Virus record (IMG/VR): IMGVR_UViG_3300037674_000102
Span: 1 to 21,126 of that record
Strand: one strand, 5' to 3'
Source: a virus
DNA: 21,126 nt
The notes beneath the pieces were generated by a model that worked only from the letters and a program-made list of their open reading frames with translations, searched no databases and was not told where the DNA came from. A program made the translations under genes and the position numbers. Below, in pieces: positions 7,760-15,686 of the stretch; positions within the stretch are counted from its first letter, which is position 1, and every line of letters starts with the position of its first letter.

Positions 7760-9772
7760 ATGGCATTTCAAGTTTCGCCAGGAGTACTGGTTCAAGAAAT
7801 AGATGCTACTAATGTTATACCTGCGGTTTCAAGTTCGACAGGAGCATATGTAGGACACTTTGGCTGGGGACCAGTCGAAGAGGTTCGTACTGTTACTTCT
7901 GGAAAAGGACTTGTAGACTTGTTTGGGGAACCAGATTCTACTGATATAATGGCTGAGCATTTTTACCCAGCTGCTATGTTTTTAGACTATGGTATAGATT
8001 TAAAAGTAGTTAGACCAGCAACCACAAATATGGTTAATGCAACAACAACTTCTGGACAAAGTTTATTAATAAAAAACTTGTCACATTATAGAGCGAACTA
8101 TAATGACGGTTCAGCGGCTGTTGGTGAATATGGTGCTAGACACGCAGGAGCTTTAGGCAATAGCTTAAAGATTAACTCTTGTGGTGGAACAGCAGCTTAT
8201 GCAGCAACCACTGTGACAACAACTAATGGAACTTCAGCTATAGGTGGTACTTCAATCGAAGTAACTCTAGGTGAGAAATTCATAGTTGGAGATATTATTA
8301 CGGCTATTGGTTCTGATGTTGTTAGATACAAAGTATCTGCAATTACTTTTGATTCGGGTTCAACAGGCGCCGCAACGGTTACCATTGCACAAGAAGATGA
8401 CTCTACTCAAGGATTAGGAGCTGCTGTAGCCAGTGGTGCTAATATATCCAGAGAGTGGGAATTTGCAAGACAATTTAATGGTGCACCTGGAACTTCAAGC
8501 TATACAGCTGGAAGATCAACAGCAGGTGTTACTGATGAATTGCATATTGTAGTCATTGATGAAGATGGTCTTATATCAGGAACTCCTGGAACTATTCTTG
8601 AAAAATTCGAGAATGTTTCAAAAGCTTCTGATGCAAAAGACGATTTTGGTGCAACTAACTATTATGTTACAGTTATTGAAAACACCAGTGAATACATTTA
8701 CTGGTTAGATCATAGTTCTACCTGGACTTCAGCTGGTTCAGCTGCTTTGGGTGTTACTTTTGGTACTGGAACTTTACCTGAATTCCGTTCATTTACGAAT
8801 GGTAATGATGGTAGACAACCAACTACTGGTCAAAGAATAACCGCATGGGATACATACTTTGGTAGTGCTGATAATCAAGATATTTCTTTGATGATATCAG
8901 GAAGCCCCCAATCCGATGACGGATCGGGCAATGCAGTTGTAACGAGAGCCGAAGCAACTTCATATTACAATCAATTAATGAACATCGCTCAAGACAGAAA
9001 AGATTGCGTCGTATTCTTTTCACCAATTAGGTCTGATGTTGTAGATACTGGAACTTCCGGTGCTACTAATGTCAAGGCTACAGGCGATACATTAAATAGT
9101 TCATCATATGCTATCATGGATAGTACATGGTTATACATTTACGACAGGTACAATGATAGATATATCTATGTACCAGCTAATGGCGCAATGGCTGGAATTT
9201 GTGCTAGAACCGATTATTCACATGACAGTTGGTATTCACCAGCTGGATTAAATCGTGGTCAGATTTTCGGTGTAACTAAATTGGCGTTCAATCCAACAAA
9301 GGCAGATAGAGATACACTTTATAGGTCTAGAATTAACCCAATCGTTACATTTCCAGGACAAGGTACAATGTTATTCGGAGATAAAACTCTAGTTGCTAAT
9401 GACTCAAGTGCATTCAGTAGAATTAATGTTCGTAGATTGTTTATTACTTTAGAGAAAGCTATTTCTACAGCAGCTAAAAATCAGTTGTTTGAATTTAACG
9501 ATTCATTCACAAGAGCTAATTTCAGAGCAGCAGTAGAGCCTTTCTTGAGACAAGTACAAGGTCGTAGAGGAATTTATGACTTTAAAGTTATTTGTGACGA
9601 ATCAAATAACTCTGCAGGAGTAGTCGATGCACAACAATTCGTAGCTAGTATCTTTGTGAAACCAGCTCGAAGTATCAACTATATAACTTTAACATTTGTC
9701 GCTAGTCGATCAGGAGTAGATTTCAATGAAGTTTACGGTGCACCTGGTTTAGCAGCTAGTGAATCAGCATAA
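7760..9772 (+). CDS. 18: Contractile tail sheath protein, T4 gp18 homologue
   Basis: A 670-residue protein, near the T4 gp18 length of 659. The N-terminus (SPGVLVQEID, GAYVGHFGWGPVEEV, VDLFGEP, AMFLDYGIDLKVVRPA) and the last 250 residues (VPANGAMAGICARTDYSHDSWYSPAGLNRGQI, SRINVRRLF, FTRANFRAAVEPFL, VICDESNNS, FVKPARSINYITLTFVA) match T4 gp18 closely, while the middle is divergent as expected for the surface-exposed protrusion domains. Gp18 polymerises around the gp19 tube and contracts to drive infection. The start is supported by AGGAGA eight bases upstream. The stop codon lies inside the next late promoter octamer. Confidence 0.96.
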   Translation: MAFQVSPGVLVQEIDATNVIPAVSSSTGAYVGHFGWGPVEEVRTVTSGKGLVDLFGEPDSTDIMAEHFYPAAMFLDYGIDLKVVRPATTNMVNATTTSGQSLLIKNLSHYRANYNDGSAAVGEYGARHAGALGNSLKINSCGGTAAYAATTVTTTNGTSAIGGTSIEVTLGEKFIVGDIITAIGSDVVRYKVSAITFDSGSTGAATVTIAQEDDSTQGLGAAVASGANISREWEFARQFNGAPGTSSYTAGRSTAGVTDELHIVVIDEDGLISGTPGTILEKFENVSKASDAKDDFGATNYYVTVIENTSEYIYWLDHSSTWTSAGSAALGVTFGTGTLPEFRSFTNGNDGRQPTTGQRITAWDTYFGSADNQDISLMISGSPQSDDGSGNAVVTRAEATSYYNQLMNIAQDRKDCVVFFSPIRSDVVDTGTSGATNVKATGDTLNSSSYAIMDSTWLYIYDRYNDRYIYVPANGAMAGICARTDYSHDSWYSPAGLNRGQIFGVTKLAFNPTKADRDTLYRSRINPIVTFPGQGTMLFGDKTLVANDSSAFSRINVRRLFITLEKAISTAAKNQLFEFNDSFTRANFRAAVEPFLRQVQGRRGIYDFKVICDESNNSAGVVDAQQFVASIFVKPARSINYITLTFVASRSGVDFNEVYGAPGLAASESA

Positions 9773-9775
9773 ATA
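9768..9775 (+). promoter_or_regulatory. Late promoter octamer CATAAATA overlapping the gp18 stop codon
   Basis: CATAAATACTATA agrees with the extended T4 late consensus and contains the gp18 TAA. The AGGAGG of gp19 begins at 9780, so a start site at the usual distance would place this ribosome-binding site at the very 5' end of the mRNA. Confidence 0.65.
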
Positions 9776-9793
9776 CTATAGGAGGAATTTAAA

Positions 9794-10291
9794 ATGGCAA
9801 CAATAAACGAATTTAAAGCAAATCTTATAGGTGCTGGTCCAAGAGCTAACAGATTTAAGGTTTTTATACCAAGACTTCCTGGTGGACAGGAATTTCTAGT
9901 CAATACAAGTTCTTTACCCGGACAAACAATAACACCAACACCTATAACTTATCAAGGTATGACTGTTAATTTGGCTGGTGATAGAACTTTTGATAACTGG
10001 GTTACTGGTGTCTATAATGACAATGACTTTTCTATTAGAACAGCTGTTGAAGCATGGATGTCAGAAATTGTTCCAACAGATGCAAGTAATGGTACTATCG
10101 GTTATGAATACATGGCTGATAGAGCAACTGTATCACAATTGGATAGAGCAGATAATATTATAGCCACTTATGAGTTTTTTAATATGTGGCCAACAGCTCT
10201 AGGAGCCATTACTTTAGATAGTGGTGGTGCTGATGCTGTTGAAACTTTTGATATTACTTGGTCTTATTCACACTTTGAAAGAAGCAAATAA
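9794..10291 (+). CDS. 19: Tail tube protein, T4 gp19 homologue
   Basis: A 165-residue protein (T4 gp19 is 163). Shared landmarks are RANRFKVFIPRLPG near the start, a TSSLPGQTI segment, VNLAGDRTFDNW with VYND (T4 INVAGDRTFDDWTVTVMND), and the C-terminal FFNMWPTALGAITLD followed by ETFDITWSYSHFE. Gp19 hexamer rings stack into the inner tube through which DNA leaves the virion. The gene follows gp18 with a strong AGGAGG (9780-9785) eight bases before the ATG. A divergent paralogue is encoded at 18125-18685. Confidence 0.95.
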   Translation: MATINEFKANLIGAGPRANRFKVFIPRLPGGQEFLVNTSSLPGQTITPTPITYQGMTVNLAGDRTFDNWVTGVYNDNDFSIRTAVEAWMSEIVPTDASNGTIGYEYMADRATVSQLDRADNIIATYEFFNMWPTALGAITLDSGGADAVETFDITWSYSHFERSK

Positions 10292-10307
10292 CTTCTTTTA
10301 GAGGGAG

Positions 10308-10315
10308 TATAAATA
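10308..10315 (+). promoter_or_regulatory. Late promoter octamer TATAAATA before portal
   Basis: TATAAATATATAAT lies six bases before the gp20 ATG. A purine-rich GAGGGAG (10301-10307) is just upstream of the octamer, 14 nt from the ATG: too far for optimal ribosome binding, and lost from any transcript started here. Confidence 0.6.
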
Positions 10316-10321
10316 TATAAT

Positions 10322-11857
10322 ATGGACTTATTTGGATACGAGATTAAACGGAAGAAGGGCGAAACGAAAGCACAAAGTTTCGTCCCACCTTCTAATGATG
10401 GATCAGTCATTGAGATTGGTACAGAACAGGGAATGGGTGGCTTTGCAGCTACCGGTGGAGTCATTGGTCAGTATGTTGACATGGAAGGCGGAATCAAGAA
10501 TGAAGCCGACCTAGTAGCAAGATACAGAACAATGGCACTAGTTCCAGAATGTGATAGTGCTATTGAAGATATCATAAACGAGTCTTTAGCAGCTAATGAT
10601 TTAGATTCTCCAGTATCTATCAACCTAGATAGAGTTGAAAAGATACCAGAGGGTACTAAAAAGAAAGTTCGTGAAGAATTTGAAGAAGTACTTACATTAT
10701 TAGGATTCCGGGATTTATCCCATGACATATACAGAAAATGGTATGTTGATGGAAGGCTTTATTATCATAAAATGGTTGATAAGAAAGCTCCGAAGAAAGG
10801 AATTCAAGGTCTACGCCCTATTGACCCACAGAAGATCAGAAAGATCAGAGAGGTCAAAAAAGAAAAAGACGAGAAAACAGGCGTTGAAATAGTTGAAGAT
10901 ATATTAGAATATTATATTTACAACGATGCAGGATTTGATAAGTCAGGTAATAATACTGGCCAGACTGTTAGAATCCATAATGATGCTGTAACTCATGTAA
11001 CTTCCGGGTTACTTGATTACAATAAAACAGTAGTAGTTGGTTATTTACACAAGGCTTTAAAACCTGTGAATCAACTAAGAATGTTAGAAGATGCACTTGT
11101 TATCTATAGGATATCAAGAGCACCTGAAAGAAGAATCTTCTACATTGATGTAGGTAACTTACCTAAAGCGAGAGCTGAACAGTATTTGAAAGAAGTTCAG
11201 ACTAATTATCGTAATAAGTTAGTGTATAACGCTGACACAGGTGAAGTTAAAGATGACAGAAGGCATATGAATATGCTGGAAGATTTTTGGTTACCTAGAC
11301 GAGAAGGTGGAAGAGGAACCCAGATTGAAACACTACCAGGTGGAACCAATCTAGGTGAAATTGAAGATATTTTATATTTTCAAAAGAAATTGTACAAGTC
11401 TCTTAATGTACCAATTTCTAGATTAGAGACAGAAACAGCGTTCGCTATTGGTAGAGCGACTGAGATTTCAAGAGATGAGGTCAAGTTTTCACGATTTGTT
11501 GATAGACTTAGACTAAAATTCTCTAGATTATTTGATGATATTTTAAGAACTCAACTGTTATTAAAGAATGTTATAACAGAAGATGATTGGAAACACATGA
11601 AAGAGTATGTTTCATACGATTTCCAAAAAGACAATCATTTTACAGAACTTAAAGAAGCGGAGATATTGAGAGAAAGAATCAATACTCTAGAACAAATGGA
11701 TCAATTTGTAGGCAAATATTATTCAGAAGAATGGATAAGAAAGAATGTTCTTAGACAATCTGAAACAGAAATCAAGTCTATTGACAAAGAGATTAAATCT
11801 CAAGGTGCGGTCGGACTTGGACCTGATGATGATATGCCAGATCCAGCAGAATGGTAA
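10322..11857 (+). CDS. 20: Portal protein, T4 gp20 homologue
   Basis: A 511-residue protein (T4 gp20 is 524). It carries SFVPPSNDGSVIEI near the start, then LVARYRTMALVPECDSAIEDIINE, GRLYYHKMVD, LRPIDPQKIRKIREV, RISRAPERRIFYIDVGNLPKARAEQYL, NKLVYNADTGEVKDDRRHMNMLEDFWLPRREGGRGTQIETLPGG and LNVPISRLE, all hallmarks of T4-type portals. Twelve copies form the unique vertex that initiates the prohead, docks the terminase and later joins the neck. The late octamer is only six bases from the ATG. The end is acidic (GPDDDMPDPAEW). Confidence 0.96.
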   Translation: MDLFGYEIKRKKGETKAQSFVPPSNDGSVIEIGTEQGMGGFAATGGVIGQYVDMEGGIKNEADLVARYRTMALVPECDSAIEDIINESLAANDLDSPVSINLDRVEKIPEGTKKKVREEFEEVLTLLGFRDLSHDIYRKWYVDGRLYYHKMVDKKAPKKGIQGLRPIDPQKIRKIREVKKEKDEKTGVEIVEDILEYYIYNDAGFDKSGNNTGQTVRIHNDAVTHVTSGLLDYNKTVVVGYLHKALKPVNQLRMLEDALVIYRISRAPERRIFYIDVGNLPKARAEQYLKEVQTNYRNKLVYNADTGEVKDDRRHMNMLEDFWLPRREGGRGTQIETLPGGTNLGEIEDILYFQKKLYKSLNVPISRLETETAFAIGRATEISRDEVKFSRFVDRLRLKFSRLFDDILRTQLLLKNVITEDDWKHMKEYVSYDFQKDNHFTELKEAEILRERINTLEQMDQFVGKYYSEEWIRKNVLRQSETEIKSIDKEIKSQGAVGLGPDDDMPDPAEW

Positions 11858-11869
11858 GAGGAATAAATT

Positions 11870-12049
11870 ATGGTAGATAAAAATAAAGCAAGAGAGTTTG
11901 TTGACCAAGTATCCGGTGGTGATAATATCGCTGCAGGTGAAACTTTTAAAGGTTTAATGAAAGACAAACAACTTGATGCAATTGATTTGAAAAGAGTTGA
12001 AACACAAATTGATTGGTTAAATAGCCAAGAAAAAAAATCAGAGGGATAA
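11870..12049 (+). CDS. Small prohead core protein, T4 gp67-like
   Basis: A 59-residue, probably all-helical, charged protein (MVDKNKAREFVDQVSGGDNI...) lying between portal and protease, where T4 has gene 67. The sequence GGDNIAAGETFKGLMKDKQLDAIDLKRVE resembles short prohead-core proteins of marine T4-like phages (a pattern of a G/N turn, a helix, then a D-K...A.dlkR-E helix). It has a good AGAGGAA ribosome-binding site (11857-11863) seven bases upstream, 12 nt after the gp20 stop, and is followed by one base and the next start. Inferred role: scaffold core component. Identification rests on position and pattern, and T4 gp67 itself is much more acidic. Confidence 0.7.
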   Translation: MVDKNKAREFVDQVSGGDNIAAGETFKGLMKDKQLDAIDLKRVETQIDWLNSQEKKSEG

Positions 12050-12050
12050 A

Positions 12051-12479
12051 ATGGACTACTCACGGAGTTGGACTCAACCTGGACAAGGATACGATTTAAA
12101 AGAAAGGGTTAATATGAACCTGAAACCCGACAATCCTAAAGATAAAGTAGGTGATGCGGTGAATCGAAGAACAGAGTATTCGCATATCTATGTATCTGGA
12201 CTTCCTACAGCCGATATGAAAAGTTTAGTAAAAGAATTTGGAAGCATTGTAGATACAAAATGGTTAAAGAAAGATGTTTGGGGTACTGTTGGTAAAAATA
12301 GAAATGATGTAGTTATAAAAGGTAGAGAAGTTCATATTACTAATGGAAAATTAGGACATCTTGGTGGTTCACAAGCTGATGTAGCAATGGTTCAAAAACA
12401 AATTGCGAGATGGATAGAATCCGGAATGGATAAAGGTCTATCTATTAAAATCGGTTCAGTATTACATTCACAGAGATAA
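12051..12479 (+). CDS. Unknown protein in head-assembly cluster; possible encapsidated internal protein A
   Basis: A 142-residue basic protein that I do not recognise. Residues 6-14 read SWTQPGQGY, a motif shared with the N-terminus of the next gene (SWTTPGQGY). It is followed by L16-K17-E18, which fits the (L/I)-x-E cleavage pattern of the T4 gp21 protease, so residues 1-18 could be a removable capsid-targeting peptide. The rest (about 124 residues) has alternating strands and helices, with DVVIKGREVHITNGKLG and DVAMVQKQIARWIE. A GAGGG (12041-12045) lies six bases before the ATG. Its place between gp67-like and gp21 suggests a core or internal head protein. The gene is real by spacing and ribosome-binding site; the function is inference. 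Confidence 0.75.
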   Translation: MDYSRSWTQPGQGYDLKERVNMNLKPDNPKDKVGDAVNRRTEYSHIYVSGLPTADMKSLVKEFGSIVDTKWLKKDVWGTVGKNRNDVVIKGREVHITNGKLGHLGGSQADVAMVQKQIARWIESGMDKGLSIKIGSVLHSQR

Positions 12480-12490
12480 ACAGAGATAAA
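12471..12490 (+). repeat. 10-bp tandem duplication at a gene junction
   Basis: CAGAGATAAA occurs twice head to tail. The first copy holds the stop codon of the upstream gene (12477-12479). The second supplies the purine-rich leader before the ATG at 12494, and holds a second in-phase-independent TAA. Confidence 0.85.
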
Positions 12491-12493
12491 GAT

Positions 12494-12877
12494 ATGAGTT
12501 GGACAACACCAGGACAAGGTTATTTAAAAATGTGGAACGAAGCAGGTGACTTACAAGAAGCTGTAACTATTGAATGGGCTCAAACTAATAATGATAATCC
12601 ACAAAGATTTGAAACAGAATATAAAGCTCAAAAAATCACTTTAGAATGGTTTAAGGGCAATTCTATGAAGAAAGGTGGTACAATGCATATTAAGGGTAAT
12701 GGAGCACCAGCAAAAGAAGTTGCGCAACTAGTAGCTAAACATTTCGCAGGTCAAAGAATTATTACACTTAATGGTAGAGTTTTTTCTACGAAAGTAGCAG
12801 GTTTCAATGACAGATCACCTGACGATTATACAACATATCGACCAGGTTGGAAAAAGAATTGGACATTCACAGCATGA
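12494..12877 (+). CDS. Unknown protein in head-assembly cluster; possible encapsidated internal protein B
   Basis: A 127-residue protein that I do not recognise. It starts MSWTTPGQGY, like residues 6-14 of the preceding protein, and has L20-Q21-E22 followed by Ala, a good fit to the gp21 cleavage pattern; the mature form would be about 105 residues. The body shows GGTMHIKGNGAPAKEVAQLVAKHFAGQRIITLNGRVF, which can be loosely aligned with the REVHITNGKL...VQKQIARWIE...LSIKIGSVL part of its neighbour, so the two may be old tandem duplicates. The stop overlaps the next ATG (ATGA). Probably a head-interior protein; the similarity is by eye only. Confidence 0.75.
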   Translation: MSWTTPGQGYLKMWNEAGDLQEAVTIEWAQTNNDNPQRFETEYKAQKITLEWFKGNSMKKGGTMHIKGNGAPAKEVAQLVAKHFAGQRIITLNGRVFSTKVAGFNDRSPDDYTTYRPGWKKNWTFTA

Positions 12878-13479
12878 AGTCATTTAAAGAACTAAGAACA
12901 CAGTTAGATGAAATTAATTTCAAAGTTGATGCTAAGAAATTAGAGCTTAAAAGAATTAAGATTAAAAATACAGAAGTATTTTATCATGCTGAAAAGAAAG
13001 GTTCTAAAAAAATTAGAGTTTGGGTTAAGCCTAAATCGTCTAAAGAACCAGAAGAACTTGGTGTTTTTAAAGATATGAGAACTGCAGAAGCGTCTGCAAC
13101 ACAATTTGTTAAACTTATGGGTGAAGATATTGAAGAAGGTCTTAATGTTCGTAAAAAAATCATTGAACAGTCGAAAATAGATGATATGATTAAAGAGGTT
13201 AATTTCTTAGGTGAAAAAAGAGATTTTCCACAAGCACAAATAGATCAAATAGCACAATTAACTGATAGAAATCAACATAACGATTCAGTTAAGATGTTGG
13301 CTCAAATGCTAGGAAGAAAGCCAGAAGCTAAAATAATGGATCATATAGCAGCAATTCATAAGATTGAAGGGCATATGTACCCAAGTTTGATAACATATCG
13401 AACAGATGTAATGAAAAAACTATTGAAACTAGCAGACAGAATGTTTAACAATGCCAAAGAAATAAACAAGGCATTTTAA
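12874..13479 (+). CDS. Unknown helical protein before gp21 (T4 gp68 position); possible prohead core/internal protein
   Basis: I place the start at the ATG that overlaps the upstream stop (ATGA) rather than at a TTG 27 bases earlier; the product has 201 residues. It begins MKSFKELRTQLDE. This resembles T4 capsid-targeting peptides such as MKTYQEFIAE in the internal proteins, and L11-D12-E13 is a possible gp21 cut site. A basic beta-rich part follows (KRIKIKNTEVFYHAEKKG, IRVWVKPKS), then long helices to the end (DDMIKEV..., LLKLADRMFNNAKEINKAF). T4 has the core gene 68 at this position, but I cannot show homology. Function unknown; a role inside the prohead is inferred from location and N-terminus. 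Confidence 0.75.
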   Translation: MKSFKELRTQLDEINFKVDAKKLELKRIKIKNTEVFYHAEKKGSKKIRVWVKPKSSKEPEELGVFKDMRTAEASATQFVKLMGEDIEEGLNVRKKIIEQSKIDDMIKEVNFLGEKRDFPQAQIDQIAQLTDRNQHNDSVKMLAQMLGRKPEAKIMDHIAAIHKIEGHMYPSLITYRTDVMKKLLKLADRMFNNAKEINKAF

Positions 13480-13491
13480 AGGGAAAGACAA

Positions 13492-14154
13492 ATGAAACTA
13501 ATATCAGAACAATGGTGTGATAATATAGATTACCTAATAGAACAAGACCCTAAAACAGGTAAAGAATCTGTTTTTATTGAAGGTATTATGTTACAAACCG
13601 AAGTAAAAAACAAAAACGGTCGCATATATCCAAAAGAGATAATGCAAAAAGAAGTTAAAAGATATACTAAAGAGTATATTAACGAAAAAAGGGCCTATGG
13701 AGAGCTAGGGCATCCAGAAGGACCAACTATTAATTTAGAAAGAACATCTCATTTAATACAATCATTAAAAGAGGACGGCAATAATTTTGTCGGAAAAGCA
13801 AAGATTTTATCTACCCCTATGGGAGAAATAGTCAAAGGCCTTCTATCAGATGGCGCGAGACTAGGAGTATCTAGTAGAGGTATGGGTTCACTAAAAGCAT
13901 CCAATGAAAAAGGTGGTGTGCAGCTGGTGCAATCAGATTTTCAGTTAGCAACAGCGGCTGATATCGTAGCAGATCCTTCTGCTCCTGACGCGTTCGTAAA
14001 CGGCGTAATGGAAGGAGTTGAGTGGATTTGGGATAATGGAGTGATCAAAGCTCGAAAAATAGAAGAATGGAAACATGATATATTAAGAGCTAAGACACAT
14101 AAACTTCAAGAAGTCAAATTACAAGCGTTTTCTGACTTTCTTGAAAATTTATAA
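13492..14154 (+). CDS. 21: Prohead maturation protease, T4 gp21 homologue
   Basis: A 220-residue protein (T4 gp21 is 212). The serine-protease core shows KNGRIYPKEIM, then GELGHPEGPTINLERTSHLI with the predicted catalytic H74, LGVSSRGMGSL with the nucleophile S127 or S128, and DFQLATAADIVADPSAPDAFV with an acidic residue near 157-161 as a candidate third member. By family knowledge gp21 sits in the prohead core, activates itself, and cleaves core and shell proteins after (L/I)-x-E before degrading itself. The ATG follows AAAGGGAAAG. It stands directly before its main substrates gp22 and gp23, as in T4. Confidence 0.95.
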   Translation: MKLISEQWCDNIDYLIEQDPKTGKESVFIEGIMLQTEVKNKNGRIYPKEIMQKEVKRYTKEYINEKRAYGELGHPEGPTINLERTSHLIQSLKEDGNNFVGKAKILSTPMGEIVKGLLSDGARLGVSSRGMGSLKASNEKGGVQLVQSDFQLATAADIVADPSAPDAFVNGVMEGVEWIWDNGVIKARKIEEWKHDILRAKTHKLQEVKLQAFSDFLENL

Positions 14155-14157
14155 TAT

Positions 14158-14165
14158 TATAAATA
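14158..14165 (+). promoter_or_regulatory. Late promoter octamer TATAAATA for scaffold and capsid genes
   Basis: TATAAATAACAAT lies three bases after the gp21 stop. It would give a leader of about 45 nt ending in GGAGAG before gp22 and probably also serves gp23, since transcription can continue to the terminator at 17065. Confidence 0.65.
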
Positions 14166-14175
14166 ACAATAGAGA

Positions 14176-14193
14176 ATAAATTAATTAATTTAT
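14176..14193 (+). repeat. 18-nt A/T palindrome in the gp22 leader
   Basis: ATAAATTAATTAATTTAT equals its reverse complement. It lies between the late octamer and the gp22 ribosome-binding site, in the same relative place as the palindrome in the gp18 leader. A/T palindromes arise easily in AT-rich DNA, so function is uncertain. Confidence 0.45.
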
Positions 14194-14214
14194 AATTTAA
14201 TGGAGAGTATTCTA

Positions 14215-15657
14215 ATGTCAAGCTTAGAAAACACTATAGAGGCAGTCATAACAGAAGGCAAATCTGGCGAGTCCAAGGAAATTCAACACGAAGTTCCTGG
14301 AAAAGGCGGATCTGCACCTGCGGCTAAATCTAAAACAGACCCTGACGCTGAAAAACATGCATCAGACGCTGCAGCAAAAGCTGGAGATGCCACTAAACCG
14401 GCACCGAAAACTAATGCAGCGACTAAAGCAGAAAAAGGCGAAGAGGCTGATGACGGTGTAACAAAAGTAGATAAGACATCTATACCTAATCAAGAAGAAG
14501 CAGAATCTGATTCTGAAGCTCCTCAATTAGATGAGATGTCAAAGTCTGAATTGTTAAAACAAGCCGTAGCGTCCATGAAAGAAATGGACCTTAAAGCACT
14601 TAAAGCAGCACACGCTGGTTTGAGTGAAGCAGACGAAGATGATGGCGACGAAGAAAAATCAGAGTCACTAAGTCGAAACGCACTTATTAGAGGTGTTGTA
14701 GAATCTCTTAAAGATAAATCTGTAAAAGAAGTCCAAGACTTTATTGGTTCACTATCAGAAGAAGAAGTATCAGAAGATGCTGATGATGAAGATAGAGATG
14801 AAGATAAAGGCGAAGGTAAAAATATTCAGAAGAAAACAACTCCTGTTGAGTCTAAAAAAGAAACAGACGAAATGGAAGATGAAGAAGAAGAAGTCAAGAA
14901 AGAAAACTATGAAGTCGATATGACTGATGACATAGAAGCTCTTGTCGCTGATGAAGATTTATCGGAAGATTTCAAATCTAAAGCTAAGACTATTTTTGAA
15001 GCAGCCGTTGCAAGCAAAGTTAAAGAGAAAGTTTCTGAGGTTGAAACCCAATTCGAAGAAACCACTAAAGAAGCGATTGAAGAAATCAAAGAAGATTTGA
15101 CAGAAAAAGTCGATTCTTATCTTAACTATGTAGCAGAAAGCTGGGTATCAGAAAATGAACTAGCGATCGAGCGTGGTTTAAAAACCGAGCTCACAGAAGA
15201 TTTCATAAACGGTTTGAAAAAACTGTTTGAGGAACATTATGTTGAAGTTCCAGAAGAAAAGTTTGATGTAGTTGAAGAACTAGCCAACAGACTTGACGAG
15301 AACGAAGATAAATTGAATAGTGAAGTTGCCGAAAACATCAAGCTATCTCAAGATATCGAGGAACTAAAGCGTGAAAGAATTATTAGCGAAGCGTCTAACG
15401 ACCTAGCTGATAGTGAACAAGAGAAGTTAAAAGAATTAACCGAAGATGTTGACTATGAAAATGAAGAAAGTTTCGTAGAGAAAGTTTCTACATTGAAAGA
15501 AGCATATTTTAAAGGTGAAAAACTTGAAGCTGTCTCTGATGAAAGTAATGTGGCTTCAGCCGATGCCAATTTCGGTTCTCAGGAAGAAACTCCTGTAGAT
15601 CCAGGCATGGCTAAATATACTGCCGCAATTAATAAATTTGCTAAATTAGATAATTAA
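14215..15657 (+). CDS. 22: Major prohead scaffold protein, T4 gp22 homologue (long form)
   Basis: The chosen ATG lies seven bases after GGAGAG (14202-14207); an in-frame ATG at 14200 overlaps that site and is less likely. The 480-residue product is far longer than T4 gp22 (269). Residues 1-14 (ending V-I-T-E, then Gly) fit a removable targeting peptide. Residues 15-110 are a low-complexity Ala/Lys/Asp/Glu stretch, and a very acidic middle has LSEAD and LSEEE sites. The C-terminal 200 residues are coiled-coil and match gp22: AIERGLKTELTEDFINGLKKLFEEHYVEVPEEKFDVVEEL. Gp22 forms the core around which gp23 assembles and is then cut to peptides by gp21. The size difference lies in the N-terminal half. 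Confidence 0.9.
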   Translation: MSSLENTIEAVITEGKSGESKEIQHEVPGKGGSAPAAKSKTDPDAEKHASDAAAKAGDATKPAPKTNAATKAEKGEEADDGVTKVDKTSIPNQEEAESDSEAPQLDEMSKSELLKQAVASMKEMDLKALKAAHAGLSEADEDDGDEEKSESLSRNALIRGVVESLKDKSVKEVQDFIGSLSEEEVSEDADDEDRDEDKGEGKNIQKKTTPVESKKETDEMEDEEEEVKKENYEVDMTDDIEALVADEDLSEDFKSKAKTIFEAAVASKVKEKVSEVETQFEETTKEAIEEIKEDLTEKVDSYLNYVAESWVSENELAIERGLKTELTEDFINGLKKLFEEHYVEVPEEKFDVVEELANRLDENEDKLNSEVAENIKLSQDIEELKRERIISEASNDLADSEQEKLKELTEDVDYENEESFVEKVSTLKEAYFKGEKLEAVSDESNVASADANFGSQEETPVDPGMAKYTAAINKFAKLDN

Positions 15658-15686
15658 TTTAGTAATTTAAACGGGGAAATAAACAA

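Noticed and set aside
11800-12063. Antisense frame of 87 codons opposite the portal end and the gp67-like gene
   Set aside because: The + strand here has two genes with good ribosome-binding sites and normal spacing; the antisense product is an Ile/Ser/Pro-rich shadow.
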